DNA of 41,263 nt, from assembly GCA_002239025.1 (NCBI GenBank), contig MPNM01000026.1, forward strand, positions 1 to 41,263. Direction: 5' to 3'. The notes below the pieces were generated by a model that worked only from the letters and a program-made list of their open reading frames with translations, was not told the DNA's origin and did not search any database. Both the position numbers and the translations under genes were made by a program. Shown here in pieces: positions 24,828-32,710 of the stretch (position 1 is the stretch's first letter; the number at the start of each line of letters is the position of its first letter). Source of the DNA: Chloroflexi bacterium bin125 (GTDB lineage Bacteria; Chloroflexota; Dehalococcoidia; Bin125).

Positions 24828-26069
24828 ATGACGACCGAATTGCATGAGCAAATCGCCACCGCTACGAACGGAACTGCCCTTGAGGGGATGACCGTGCTTG
24901 AGGATGGCGGCGGAATCGCCGCGTCATATGCGGGCAAGCTGCTGGCCGACCTTGGCGCGGACGTGATCAAGCTGGAGCCGCCGGGCGGAGACTCCGTGCG
25001 GCGAAAGCCTCCGTTTGCGGCCGACACGCCGGGTCGCGAGCGCAGTGGACTGCACCTGTTCCTGGACACGAACAAGCGCAGCCTGACCCTCGATGTCGAG
25101 TCGGCCACCGGGCGCCGAATTTACCGGCAGATCGCGAAGCATTGCGGGACAGTAATCACGTCGCGGCCGATTGCAGAGCAACGTCGGCTGGGACTGACCT
25201 GGGACGATCTTGCGGTGGATTCGCCAGAGTTGAATCAGGTCAGCATCACCGTCTTCGGCATTGATACGCAGCGCGAGGGTTGGCAATCGGAGTCGCTGAT
25301 CGCCTCGCTGGCGAGCGGGATTTCATACCGGATTGGCGACCCCGATCGCGCTCCCCTCGGACTGCCCTACGACGCGCCGCAGTTTCAAGGCGGGATCCAC
25401 GCCGCGATTGCGGCGCTGCTGGCGCGTCGGGCGACACGCGAGGATGGTGTGGGACAGCATGCCTGGCTGTCGATCGTCGACATCATTAGCAACGTGATGG
25501 CTGGCGCCGGCGTCGCCGCGTTTGTCTTCACCGGTCAGTCGCGCGGTCGGGCCGGGACGCACATGAACGCGTTCTATCCCTGGCAAGTGACGCCGGTGAA
25601 GGACGGCTACTACGAGGTGATCACGATGGTCGACCGGCAGTGGAACCGGTTCATGGAGCTGCTGGGCGACCCCGAATGGCAGTACGACGAGCGACTGAAG
25701 AATCGTTGGCTCGCGTTCCAACATGTCGAGGAACTGGACGCGTACTGGCATCCCTGGATGAAAGAGCGGACCAAGGCAGAGCTGATGCAGATCTTCGGCG
25801 AGAACCACATCTCATTCCAGCCGGTCCATACGATCGGAGAGGTGGCGGAGTCGGAGCATCTGGAGGCTCGTGAGTTCTGGTCGGAGATTGAGCATCCCAG
25901 TTTCGAGGAGCCGGTCAGGTTGCCGGGCGCGCCGTACAAGCTGAGTGAGAGTCCTTGGGCGATACGTCGCAGGCCGCCGCTGTTAGGGGAACATTCGGCG
26001 GAGGTGTTGTCGGAGGTTGGGGTTGTTGGGTTGAAACTGGCGCGGTTGAGGAGGAGTGGAGTGATCTGA
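24828..26069 (+). CDS. CaiB/BaiF-family CoA-transferase
   Basis: 413 aa from the ATG at 24,828. Family III CoA-transferase signatures: ASYAGKLLADLGADVIKLEPPGGD (about 32-55), NKRSLTLDVES (82 on) and the catalytic Asp182 in LPYDAPQFQGGIHAAIAALLAR. The C-terminal half has WNRFMELLGDPEW and the usual helical closing domain ending in LGEHSAEVL. These enzymes move CoA between carboxylates (for example carnitine, formate or mesaconate). Substrate unknown. The segment is shorter than in CaiB from Enterobacteria but normal for the wider family. Confidence 0.9.
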   Translation: MTTELHEQIATATNGTALEGMTVLEDGGGIAASYAGKLLADLGADVIKLEPPGGDSVRRKPPFAADTPGRERSGLHLFLDTNKRSLTLDVESATGRRIYRQIAKHCGTVITSRPIAEQRRLGLTWDDLAVDSPELNQVSITVFGIDTQREGWQSESLIASLASGISYRIGDPDRAPLGLPYDAPQFQGGIHAAIAALLARRATREDGVGQHAWLSIVDIISNVMAGAGVAAFVFTGQSRGRAGTHMNAFYPWQVTPVKDGYYEVITMVDRQWNRFMELLGDPEWQYDERLKNRWLAFQHVEELDAYWHPWMKERTKAELMQIFGENHISFQPVHTIGEVAESEHLEAREFWSEIEHPSFEEPVRLPGAPYKLSESPWAIRRRPPLLGEHSAEVLSEVGVVGLKLARLRRSGVI

Positions 26070-26091
26070 ACGACTCCACCGCTCACGATCT

Positions 26092-26128
26092 CCCTCCGTC
26101 ATTCCTGCGCAGGCAGGAATCACGAACC
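26092..26128. repeat. Dispersed ATTCCTGC hairpin repeat upstream of the GIY-YIG gene
   Basis: CCGTCATTCCTGC-GCAG-GCAGGAATCACGAACC, the reverse orientation of the copies at 26,575 and 26,709 on the far side of the GIY-YIG gene. The gene is thus flanked by inverted copies of this element. Confidence 0.8.
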
Positions 26129-26210
26129 ACCAAAGCCTGCTCGCTGCACGGAGCCTAGACGTACCTCGACAGGTTGAGCGCTGGGTCCCTTTGCGTCATC
26201 ATCCAGACTT

Positions 26211-26504
26211 ATGGCAAAACAACCCGCCGTCTACATGCTCATCAAGCGACCCCCGTTCGGTCCGATCTACACCGGAGTAATCTCCGATCTCGCCCAGCGC
26301 GCTCACCAGCACAGGCAACGGAGAGGCAGTCAGTTCGCCAGTCGCTATAACGTCACTCGACTCGTCTGGTACGAACTGCATGACACGATGGAGGAGGCGA
26401 TCACGAAGGAGAAGCGGCTCAAGCGTTGGATGCGAGACTGGAAGCTGCGGGAGATCCGGGAGATGAATCCGACGCTTCGCGATTTGTATGAGGACCTTGC
26501 TTGA
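26211..26504 (+). CDS. GIY-YIG endonuclease domain protein
   Basis: 97 aa, the size of the UvrC-like/YhbQ single-domain group. VYMLI and IYTGVISDL replace the canonical GIY and YIG motifs, followed by RAHQH, the LVWYEL strand and the conserved EEAITKEKRLKRWMRDWK helix carrying the catalytic Glu region. The family nicks or cuts DNA or is structure-selective; no cellular role is established for these small forms. It is flanked by inverted copies of the ATTCCTGC hairpin repeat. The recurring association of such nucleases with dispersed palindromes is my recollection from other genomes, not evidence from this one. Confidence 0.9.
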   Translation: MAKQPAVYMLIKRPPFGPIYTGVISDLAQRAHQHRQRRGSQFASRYNVTRLVWYELHDTMEEAITKEKRLKRWMRDWKLREIREMNPTLRDLYEDLA

Positions 26505-26518
26505 GCGGTCGGAAGAGG

Positions 26519-26765
26519 ACGGCGCGCGAGGTGTTGGGGTACGCCTTGGGTTCTTGGTGCGGTCGAGGTTGGGAGGTTCGTGATTCCTGCCTTCGCAGGA
26601 ATGACGGAGGGGGGGCGGGAGTGACGGAGAAGTGGGGTGGACTGTCGGACGGGGACGGCTCGCGGGGTGTTGGGGTACGCCTTGGGTCCTTGATGCGGTC
26701 GAGGTTGGGGGGTTCGTGGTTCCTGCCTTCGCAGGAATGACGGAGCGGGGGCGGGAGTGACGGAG
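26519..26765. repeat. Two tandem ~136-bp repeats, each ending in an ATTCCTGC hairpin
   Basis: GTGTTGGGGTACGCCTTGGG recurs at 26,531 and 26,667. Each unit continues through TGCGGTCGAGGTTGGG, the TTCCTGCCTTCGCAGGAATG hairpin and GGGCGGGAGTGACGGAG. The hairpin arms match the family at 26,092 except for a changed loop (CTTC). These units occupy the gap between the GIY-YIG and M28-like genes; no gene is seen in it. Confidence 0.75.
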
Positions 26766-26778
26766 GGGGGGCTTACGC

Positions 26779-27909
26779 CTACTTCAGCATGTGACGGACG
26801 ATTTGCTCGACGGCGTCTGTGTGCTTGGTTAGCGACTTGGGGTCGATGCAGCGGTCGTAGGTGTCTTGTGGGCTGTGGAAGTAGGGGTGGCCTCCGAGGA
26901 AGGAGGCGAAGCGGCCGTTGATTTCTCCGATGTTGCGGGCTTCTCCGAAGCCGGCGTTGCCGACGGGGAAGGCTCGACGTTCGAGGCCTTGCTCGTTCAG
27001 CGCGTTGGTGGCGACGTTGAAGAGTTCGTCGTCGGAGGCGGCGTAGCTGGGTTGGCCGTTGCGTGAGCCGATTGAAGCTCCGAGGTGCATCCAGGCATGG
27101 ACTTCGTGGGCGGCGTCTCCCAGTTCCTTGATGTAGTGGTCGAGGCCGAGGTGGTGGAGTTCGTGTCCGCTGGAAGCGACGAGGTTGAGCGTTCGGCGGC
27201 CCGGGTTGGCAGCGACTCGTCCGGCGACTTCCATCCAGATGGCGATGCCTCCGCCTCGCTCCGCGGCGCAGGTGTACCAGCCGGACTTGGGCGTCATCAG
27301 CACGACGGGCTCGGTGTCGGGATCGGTACCTGGGATCGTACCGACGACGTTGTCTGCGGGCGCGTCGACGCGTCCTCCGTCACTGATCATGGTGATCTCG
27401 GAGCCGACGGCGTCCAGCAGTGGTCCCGCGTCCATTGGCGCGACCTGGAGGACCGGCAGCTCGATGGGGTCGAGCGGACGCTCGGCGTTGCGCACGACGG
27501 GATAGCCCTCGGGATCGCCCATGATCATGATGATCGCGTCGGCGCCGTCGGCGCGGGCCAACTCGAAGGAGGTGTAGACGCCGGCCGCCATTCGCTCCTG
27601 GTCGTCGGGTGCGAACTGCCAGAGGACGAGTCCCGGACCGTTGTCGGTGCGCAGGGTTGCGGTGAGACCGTTGTGGTCGGTGAAGGCGCTGTCGAAGGTT
27701 GGGACGGCGGGAATGTCCCAGCCGCCGAAGCGGATCGAGGCGTCGTGGATTTCGACGCGCGGAAAGCGCCAGGTCTGGAAGTCAGCCTCGACGCCGACCT
27801 TGCGCAGCTCCTCCATCATCCAGAGGGTCGCGCGATTGTCGGCCTCGCGACCGGTGCGATGGTCGCCCATCTCCTCGTAGGCTCGGATGCGGCGTTCGGC
27901 GTCGTTCAT
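26779..27909 (-). CDS. M28-like peptidase-fold protein with degraded metal site
   Basis: 376 aa from the ATG at 27,909. Architecture is that of M28 aminopeptidases with a PA-like insert (about 85-165: ARADGADAIIMIMGDPEG, IELPVLQV). The M28 core follows: VVLMTPKSG at 202, GGGIAIWMEVAGR at 219, VASSGHELHHLG at 244 and YFHSPQDTYD at 343. Compared with zinc M28 enzymes, the first HxD ligand pair is absent (TPKS), the Glu-Glu pair reads GHEL with one Glu left, and the Asp after the next strand is replaced (AWMHLG). Only the last His (H345) is clearly kept. It may be a non-zinc or non-catalytic member. No signal peptide is seen. It follows the LLM monooxygenase gene by 20 nt. Confidence 0.72.
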   Translation of the reverse strand: MNDAERRIRAYEEMGDHRTGREADNRATLWMMEELRKVGVEADFQTWRFPRVEIHDASIRFGGWDIPAVPTFDSAFTDHNGLTATLRTDNGPGLVLWQFAPDDQERMAAGVYTSFELARADGADAIIMIMGDPEGYPVVRNAERPLDPIELPVLQVAPMDAGPLLDAVGSEITMISDGGRVDAPADNVVGTIPGTDPDTEPVVLMTPKSGWYTCAAERGGGIAIWMEVAGRVAANPGRRTLNLVASSGHELHHLGLDHYIKELGDAAHEVHAWMHLGASIGSRNGQPSYAASDDELFNVATNALNEQGLERRAFPVGNAGFGEARNIGEINGRFASFLGGHPYFHSPQDTYDRCIDPKSLTKHTDAVEQIVRHMLK

Positions 27910-27929
27910 GGTCAGGCTGCTTGGTCTAC

Positions 27930-29057
27930 TCAGTCGGCTACGGCTGTGGCCTCTTGTCGTTTGGTTTGTTCGGCGGCCGCTGCGTCGCGGCGGGCGACTT
28001 CGTCCTTGACCATCGGGATCAGCTCTCGGCCGTAGTCGATGGCGTCGGGGAGTGGGTCGAAGCCTCGGATCAGGATGGTCGAGACGCCGAGGTCGATGTA
28101 CTTGAGCAGGACTTCGGCGACCTGCTCGGGTGTGCCCACGAGGGCGGTGCTGTTGCCAGCGGCGCCGGTGGCTCCGGCGATGGGCATCCAGAGTCGTTCG
28201 TCGTGGATGTCGCCCTTCTCGGCGAACTCGAGCAGTCGCTGCGAGCCACGCGATTGCGGGCGGAAGTCGAGCGACTGCTTGCGCAGCTTGTTCACGGCGG
28301 CGAGGTAGTTGTGGGCCTTTTCCCAGGCCTGGTCCTCGGTCGGCGCGATGATTGGGCGGAAGGAGACGGAGAGTCGCGGGTCGCGGCCGTGCTCGGCGGA
28401 CATCTTGCGGACGCGATCGATGGTCGCGGCGATTGAGGCGCGCGGCTCGCCCCACATCATGTAGACGTCGGCGTGCTTGGTGCCGATTTCGAAGGCGATG
28501 TCGGATGCGCCGCCGAAGTAGAGCGGAATGCCGCCGGGCTGCGACGGCAGGACCTCGGGGTTCTGTCCGACGATGTTGTAGAACTCGCCCTCGAAGTCGA
28601 ACGGCTCGCGTCCGTGGGCGTCGTGCTCCCAGGTGCGGCGCATGACGGAGAGGTACTCGTCGGTGCGGCGATAGCGCTCGTCGTGGCCCTTCCAGTCGCC
28701 GTCGCGCTGCTGCTCGGTGTCGTGTCCGCCGGTGATGATGTGGACGGAGACGCGGCCCTTGGTGAAGAAGTCGAGCGTGGCGAACTTGCGCGCGGCCAGG
28801 GTGGGCGTGACGAATCCGGGCCGGTGGGCGATCAGGAACTTGATCCGCTCGCTACAGGCGGCGGCGGCCTGGGCGACGTGGAGTCCGTCGGCCGAGGCCG
28901 AGGTGTAGCCGACGAGCACGCCGTCGAAGTCGGAGTTCTCGTGGGCCATGGTGAAGTTACAGAGGTAGTCGTGGTCGATGCCGCCGCCGATGATGTGCAT
29001 CGCAGCGTTGGACTCGGACGGCTTGACACCGATCATTCCCAGAAATTCGACGGGCAT
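27930..29057 (-). CDS. LLM-class flavin-dependent monooxygenase, SsuD-like
   Basis: 375 aa; GAGGTG lies just before the ATG. Luciferase-like barrel with alkanesulfonate-monooxygenase features: DHDYLCNFTMAHENSDFDGVLVG, IKFLIAHRPGFVTPTLAARK, VSVHIITGG, RYRRTDEYLSVMRRTW, GIPLYFGGAS and TALVGTPEQVAEVLLKY with a closing STILIRGFDPL. This group uses FMNH2 from a partner reductase to oxidise sulfonates, dimethylsulfone or similar compounds. Substrate is not deducible. It is transcribed with the M28-like gene 20 nt downstream, so the two may act together. Confidence 0.92.
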   Translation of the reverse strand: MPVEFLGMIGVKPSESNAAMHIIGGGIDHDYLCNFTMAHENSDFDGVLVGYTSASADGLHVAQAAAACSERIKFLIAHRPGFVTPTLAARKFATLDFFTKGRVSVHIITGGHDTEQQRDGDWKGHDERYRRTDEYLSVMRRTWEHDAHGREPFDFEGEFYNIVGQNPEVLPSQPGGIPLYFGGASDIAFEIGTKHADVYMMWGEPRASIAATIDRVRKMSAEHGRDPRLSVSFRPIIAPTEDQAWEKAHNYLAAVNKLRKQSLDFRPQSRGSQRLLEFAEKGDIHDERLWMPIAGATGAAGNSTALVGTPEQVAEVLLKYIDLGVSTILIRGFDPLPDAIDYGRELIPMVKDEVARRDAAAAEQTKRQEATAVAD

Positions 29058-29630
29058 AGTTCACCTCACTTGGTTGAGTCGTGGACTCAGACCTTCAGGA
29101 TAGGGGTCGGGGAACGGGAGGAGAATTCGGGGCGGGATCGGCGATCTGCCGCTGTGGACTGGGGATTGGGCCGAGTTTTGTTCGGATTTGTTCGATTCTG
29201 GACGATCTGGGGCGATTTTGGGTTGGTTATGTGCTCGATTGTGTGCGTCTTGGAGTGTGCCGTTTGGTGGTTGTCGGTTGGTCGTGGTTTCAGTTGGGGA
29301 GCGGATGGCGTGCGCGGGTTTTGGTTCGCACGTTCATTCTACTGGGATTCTCGGAGGGGTGGGAAGCTGTCGAAGGAGTTTGTGGTGTCGGGCATCATGG
29401 TGGCGACGCCTTTGATGCTGGGTCCGGGCCGGAGTCCCCATATCGGCCACCGCTGCGGTATTGGCTAGCCTCGATGTGCAAGTTTAGATAGAGATACAGC
29501 TCTACGGAGCGTACAACGGGGCAATCGTAGCGAACATATGCGGGGCTGCAATGTATGCTTAACGTCAGATCGAGACCCAGTGACTAGCGGTGTCCGGTTG
29601 GCCGCATTCACATTGTAGAAGGGTTGACAC
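29058..29630. other. Non-coding GT-rich interval bordering the accessory island
   Basis: No credible gene in 573 nt. Open frames exist, but they have skewed compositions and no family motifs. The stretch 29,160-29,400 is rich in G and T on the plus strand. From about 29,490 the composition shifts towards AT, just before the HEPN-type gene. The interval must hold the promoters of two divergent genes; a plausible AAGGG ribosome site is at about 29,619. No repeat copy was seen. Confidence 0.5.
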
Positions 29631-30953
29631 GTGCTTGCAGACCTGTTGAGAAGCGCGATGAACGAAGTCACGGTAAAGAGCGATCCAAGGCTAGGTTCGC
29701 AGATCACCGTTGAGCAGTATCGATCTTGGATTCAGACCCGCATAACCCGGCGTCGATTGGATCTTTCTTCCGCGACTAGAATGATATCGCTACACCTCGC
29801 CAAAGGCAGCGTTCGCCGACTGCTAACGGACTTCATCTCGACACAGTTCTCGGATATCAGTGTCGACGGCCACGTTCTCTTCGGGGTGCACGAAGTGCTG
29901 GGAGGAATAGTAGGGCCAGCCTCTATCGACGAGATTACCGATAGACTCCTCGAACTTGCCCTCGTTTATGGTCCCGACTCTGCAGCCTCCATTTTCTTGC
30001 GTGCTATCGAGGACCCATCCTGTGAGTATCAGGCCTATACCTTGTTGGACGGCATTTCCGTTGAAGAACCAATTGAGATCTTTGACGGTGTAAGACTGTC
30101 TCCGCTGCCCCGCTCGACAGGAGACTTGCCTCCTCACCTTCCAGAATTCTGGGGCCACTCCGGAGTTTCCGACATCGAGCTACTAGGAGGAGTTTTGCTC
30201 GAGGTTGACCGTTTTCTGACGCCGCGATTCGCGCCTCCTGCTAAAGATTACGACACCCTCACGATGAATCGGAAGCACTTTAGCGCTGGGGTTAGAAGTT
30301 CCGATTTGGACGCGTTCTCGGTCCAGTGGTTCTGTCGAGCATTGTCGCTGGCAAGTCGGACCACCGTTCGAGATACGATTTCATGGAACCACGTGCCCTT
30401 CCAAGAGATCGGACAGAGGATCCACTCATCGCAGGGCTGGAGCAGCATACACCGATACGGACGTCTTTCGCGTGTACGACTCGAAGAAAGGGTGGGCGAA
30501 GTCGTGTCGGGTACAAGGTCGCGCTATCAGACCATCGCGGAAGCCAGTCCCGAGCTAATGGAACGGCTTAACATACCGATAGAACGATGGATGGAATCGG
30601 GAGCATCAAAAGGGATGCTCGATAGAGCTATAGATCTGGGAATTGCGCTCGAAAGCTTTTACGTAAACGATGGCGGAGAGTCTATTCAGTACAAGCTTGG
30701 TGTCCGAGCTGCGAGGCATCTGAGGGATAGCTTGGACGAAAGGAAGAAAGTGAAGTGGCAAATGACGCGTGCGTACGGGTTCCGGTCGGAAGCGGCGCAC
30801 GGCGGCACCATCTCGGGGAAAAAGTTAACGTATGATGACAAGCAGCACACCGTCGAGGAGCTGTTCGAAGAGGCGCGAGATCTGTGCGCAGAGGGTATTG
30901 ATAAAGCAATTTCCGAAGGAGTCCCTGATTGGGACGAGGTGATGTTTAGCTAG
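29631..30953 (+). CDS. HEPN (ApeA-like) domain protein of unknown function
   Basis: 440 aa from a GTG at 29,631 (GAAGGG about 7 nt upstream); an ATG at 29,658 would remove nine residues. The first ~320 residues match nothing I know. The C-terminal ~120 residues resemble HEPN/ApeA-type domains: RAIDLGIALESFYVND, YKLGVRAARHLRDS, then YGFRSEAAHGG. The last contains R385-x4-H390, the RX4-6H signature of HEPN ribonucleases. HEPN RNases are common in toxin-antitoxin and anti-phage systems; a defence role is inference. Arg AGA/AGG and Ile ATA codons are frequent and the gene looks AT-richer than its neighbours. It converges on the methyltransferase-HNH gene. Confidence 0.72.
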   Translation: MLADLLRSAMNEVTVKSDPRLGSQITVEQYRSWIQTRITRRRLDLSSATRMISLHLAKGSVRRLLTDFISTQFSDISVDGHVLFGVHEVLGGIVGPASIDEITDRLLELALVYGPDSAASIFLRAIEDPSCEYQAYTLLDGISVEEPIEIFDGVRLSPLPRSTGDLPPHLPEFWGHSGVSDIELLGGVLLEVDRFLTPRFAPPAKDYDTLTMNRKHFSAGVRSSDLDAFSVQWFCRALSLASRTTVRDTISWNHVPFQEIGQRIHSSQGWSSIHRYGRLSRVRLEERVGEVVSGTRSRYQTIAEASPELMERLNIPIERWMESGASKGMLDRAIDLGIALESFYVNDGGESIQYKLGVRAARHLRDSLDERKKVKWQMTRAYGFRSEAAHGGTISGKKLTYDDKQHTVEELFEEARDLCAEGIDKAISEGVPDWDEVMFS

Positions 30954-31125
30954 CCGGGCAAGGCGGAGTATGGAACCCTCACGAGGGGCTCGTTTGCCAA
31001 GGTGACCGCCCGGTGGACAGGTCAACCACAGCCGCTGATTGGAAATGACCGGTTCCGATGGGAGCAGTCGCCGGCGGAGGTCGAGGCTTTTGACGATGCC
31101 ATAGTCGCGTTTGGCGCCGGGAGCG

Positions 31126-32583
31126 TCAGTCACCGCGCTCCCTGACCGTGTCGTGTGGCAGCTTGGCTCGCTCTTCGTCTAGGAACAGACCCCAGGCCTT
31201 GCTGCCTTTGCGTCCGTTGCAGTTTCCGCAGAGGCCGATTCGATTCATTACGCCGTCTTCTCCGCCACGAACCTTTGGGATGCGATGATCAAGCTGCAAG
31301 TCGACCTTGCGGAGATTCTCTGAATCGCAGTATGGATTGGCGCATTGACGGCCTTGCCGGTTCCAGAGAGCGTCTCGCAATTTGTCATCCGGGACTCGCT
31401 CGACGTCCTGTCGGCGCGGCGGCGATTTCCGCACGGTGACCGGCTGTTCCGTCATGTTTAGCCCTGTTGCCTCGCGCAACCGAATGTACGTTGCTTGCTC
31501 GGCTACGGGATCGATGTCGATTCCGACCCACTTGCGCTGCAGGTCCTCGGCTGCGACACAGGCCGTTGCGCAGCCCGCGAATGGATCGAGCACCATGTCG
31601 CCTTCATTGGACCCACATTCGATCAGTCGTTTGTAGAGGCTGAGCGGCTTACGTGTGTCCCACTCCAGCTCGCTACTCTCCAAGCTCACGACATCGTCCC
31701 AGATATCGTCACGCTTGCGACCTGGTTGCTCATCCAGATAGCGCTTGAAGCGCGGAACATTACCAGGCGCAGTTTGTACGATCCGGCCCGCATCGAGTGC
31801 GGCCTCCATGCGCTCTCGTTCCCAGCGCCAGACTCGCGTGACTCCCAAGAACTCGTAGGTCAGGTTCGGACGGTTTCCTTCTGGATGCACCAAGTTGTCT
31901 AGGGTGTATCGGCGCGGGCCGTCCCACTTGTCGTATTGACGCTCCGTTTTCTCATCAAGATTGGCCATGTCGTAAGGTCTGTAGGACGAAGTCCACTTGT
32001 GCTCAGCCGTCTTACCGTAGGCCAGAATCGTGTCGCTGTTTGCTGGCAAGCGCCGCGTCGGGTAGCTCTTTGCTTCGGCGCGCCGGCGTGTGATCTCGTT
32101 GATGAGGTTGCGCCTCTTGAACACTGCATCGAGTACCAGTCTCAGATATGCATTGGCCTCCGTGTCGCACTGCATGAACAGCACGCCCGTCGGCTTCAAA
32201 ACGCGGTGCATCTCTACGACGCGCGGAGCCATGTAGGCCAGGTATGCGGCGATTGAATTCCTGACTCGGCCGGTGTCGATCTTACCCGTGCGTTGGTCAA
32301 TGCTTCCGCCTTCGATGATGACTGCTGCTTCGATGATTTCCTTGATCGCTGGATGGTCAGTCGCTATCAAGTCCTGCCATTCGTCCGTTACTTCGTCCCA
32401 GCGCCAGCGATCGTCGAAACGCTGCTTGGCCTGCCTGGAACCGAGCGGCGCGTTGAAGATGCGCTTCTTATTGAACGGCGGGTCGGTGGCGATGCAATCG
32501 ACGCTCTCCGAGTTCATGCCTCGGAGGATGCGGATGTTGTCCGCGACGAACAGTGTGCGATTGTCCCAGTTGGCCTCTGCCAT
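31126..32583 (-). CDS. DNA methyltransferase fused to a C-terminal HNH domain
   Basis: 485 aa. Motif IV TDPPFN (34-37) comes first and motif I DPFAGCATACVA (333 on), with VGIDID after it, comes last: the beta-class amino-methyltransferase order, probably N6-adenine or N4-cytosine. Residues about 160-310 would be the target-recognition region. From about 400 to 470 there is a Zn-type HNH nuclease: C414-x4-C419, LDHRIPKV (H433), N447, and C452-x2-C455 with NGRKGSK. A methylase and nuclease in one chain could be a one-protein restriction-modification enzyme, or a phage-type bifunctional protein. AAGGGG lies about 10 nt before the ATG. The gap to the HEPN gene is 172 nt, tail-to-tail. Confidence 0.9.
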   Translation of the reverse strand: MAEANWDNRTLFVADNIRILRGMNSESVDCIATDPPFNKKRIFNAPLGSRQAKQRFDDRWRWDEVTDEWQDLIATDHPAIKEIIEAAVIIEGGSIDQRTGKIDTGRVRNSIAAYLAYMAPRVVEMHRVLKPTGVLFMQCDTEANAYLRLVLDAVFKRRNLINEITRRRAEAKSYPTRRLPANSDTILAYGKTAEHKWTSSYRPYDMANLDEKTERQYDKWDGPRRYTLDNLVHPEGNRPNLTYEFLGVTRVWRWERERMEAALDAGRIVQTAPGNVPRFKRYLDEQPGRKRDDIWDDVVSLESSELEWDTRKPLSLYKRLIECGSNEGDMVLDPFAGCATACVAAEDLQRKWVGIDIDPVAEQATYIRLREATGLNMTEQPVTVRKSPPRRQDVERVPDDKLRDALWNRQGRQCANPYCDSENLRKVDLQLDHRIPKVRGGEDGVMNRIGLCGNCNGRKGSKAWGLFLDEERAKLPHDTVRERGD

Positions 32584-32640
32584 TCTCCAATTTCCCCTTC
32601 TGTGTTCCTGGGTCTGATTGTCGCACAGGTCGGGGGGCCG

Positions 32641-32705
32641 TCCTCACCCTAGCCCTCTCCCACAGGGAGAGGGGATGGAGCGGGTCCCCGCGTGAAGCGG
32701 GGACT
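32641..32705. repeat. Two adjoining dispersed hairpin repeats
   Basis: CCTCACCCTAGCCCTCTCCC-ACA-GGGAGAGGG (about 32,642-32,675) and GGGTCCCCGC-(GTGAA)-GCGGGGAC (about 32,686-32,705). The first matches 23,895; the second is related to the pair at 10,258-10,402. They mark the edge between the accessory island and the next catabolic genes. Confidence 0.7.
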
Positions 32706-32710
32706 GGGGG

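Noticed and set aside
26519-26765. Tandem hairpin units as a CRISPR array
   Set aside because: Only two units, the repeat portion is longer than the variable portion, no spacers of even length and no cas genes.
26779-28455. A 558-aa open frame extending the M28-like protein upstream
   Set aside because: The first ~180 codons are an Arg-rich shadow of the LLM monooxygenase gene. The protein proper begins at 27,909.
28473-29468. A 331-aa plus-strand open frame running into the non-coding interval
   Set aside because: Antisense to the LLM monooxygenase for most of its length, Gly/Val/Asp-biased, no motif. The tail beyond 29,058 has no independent support.
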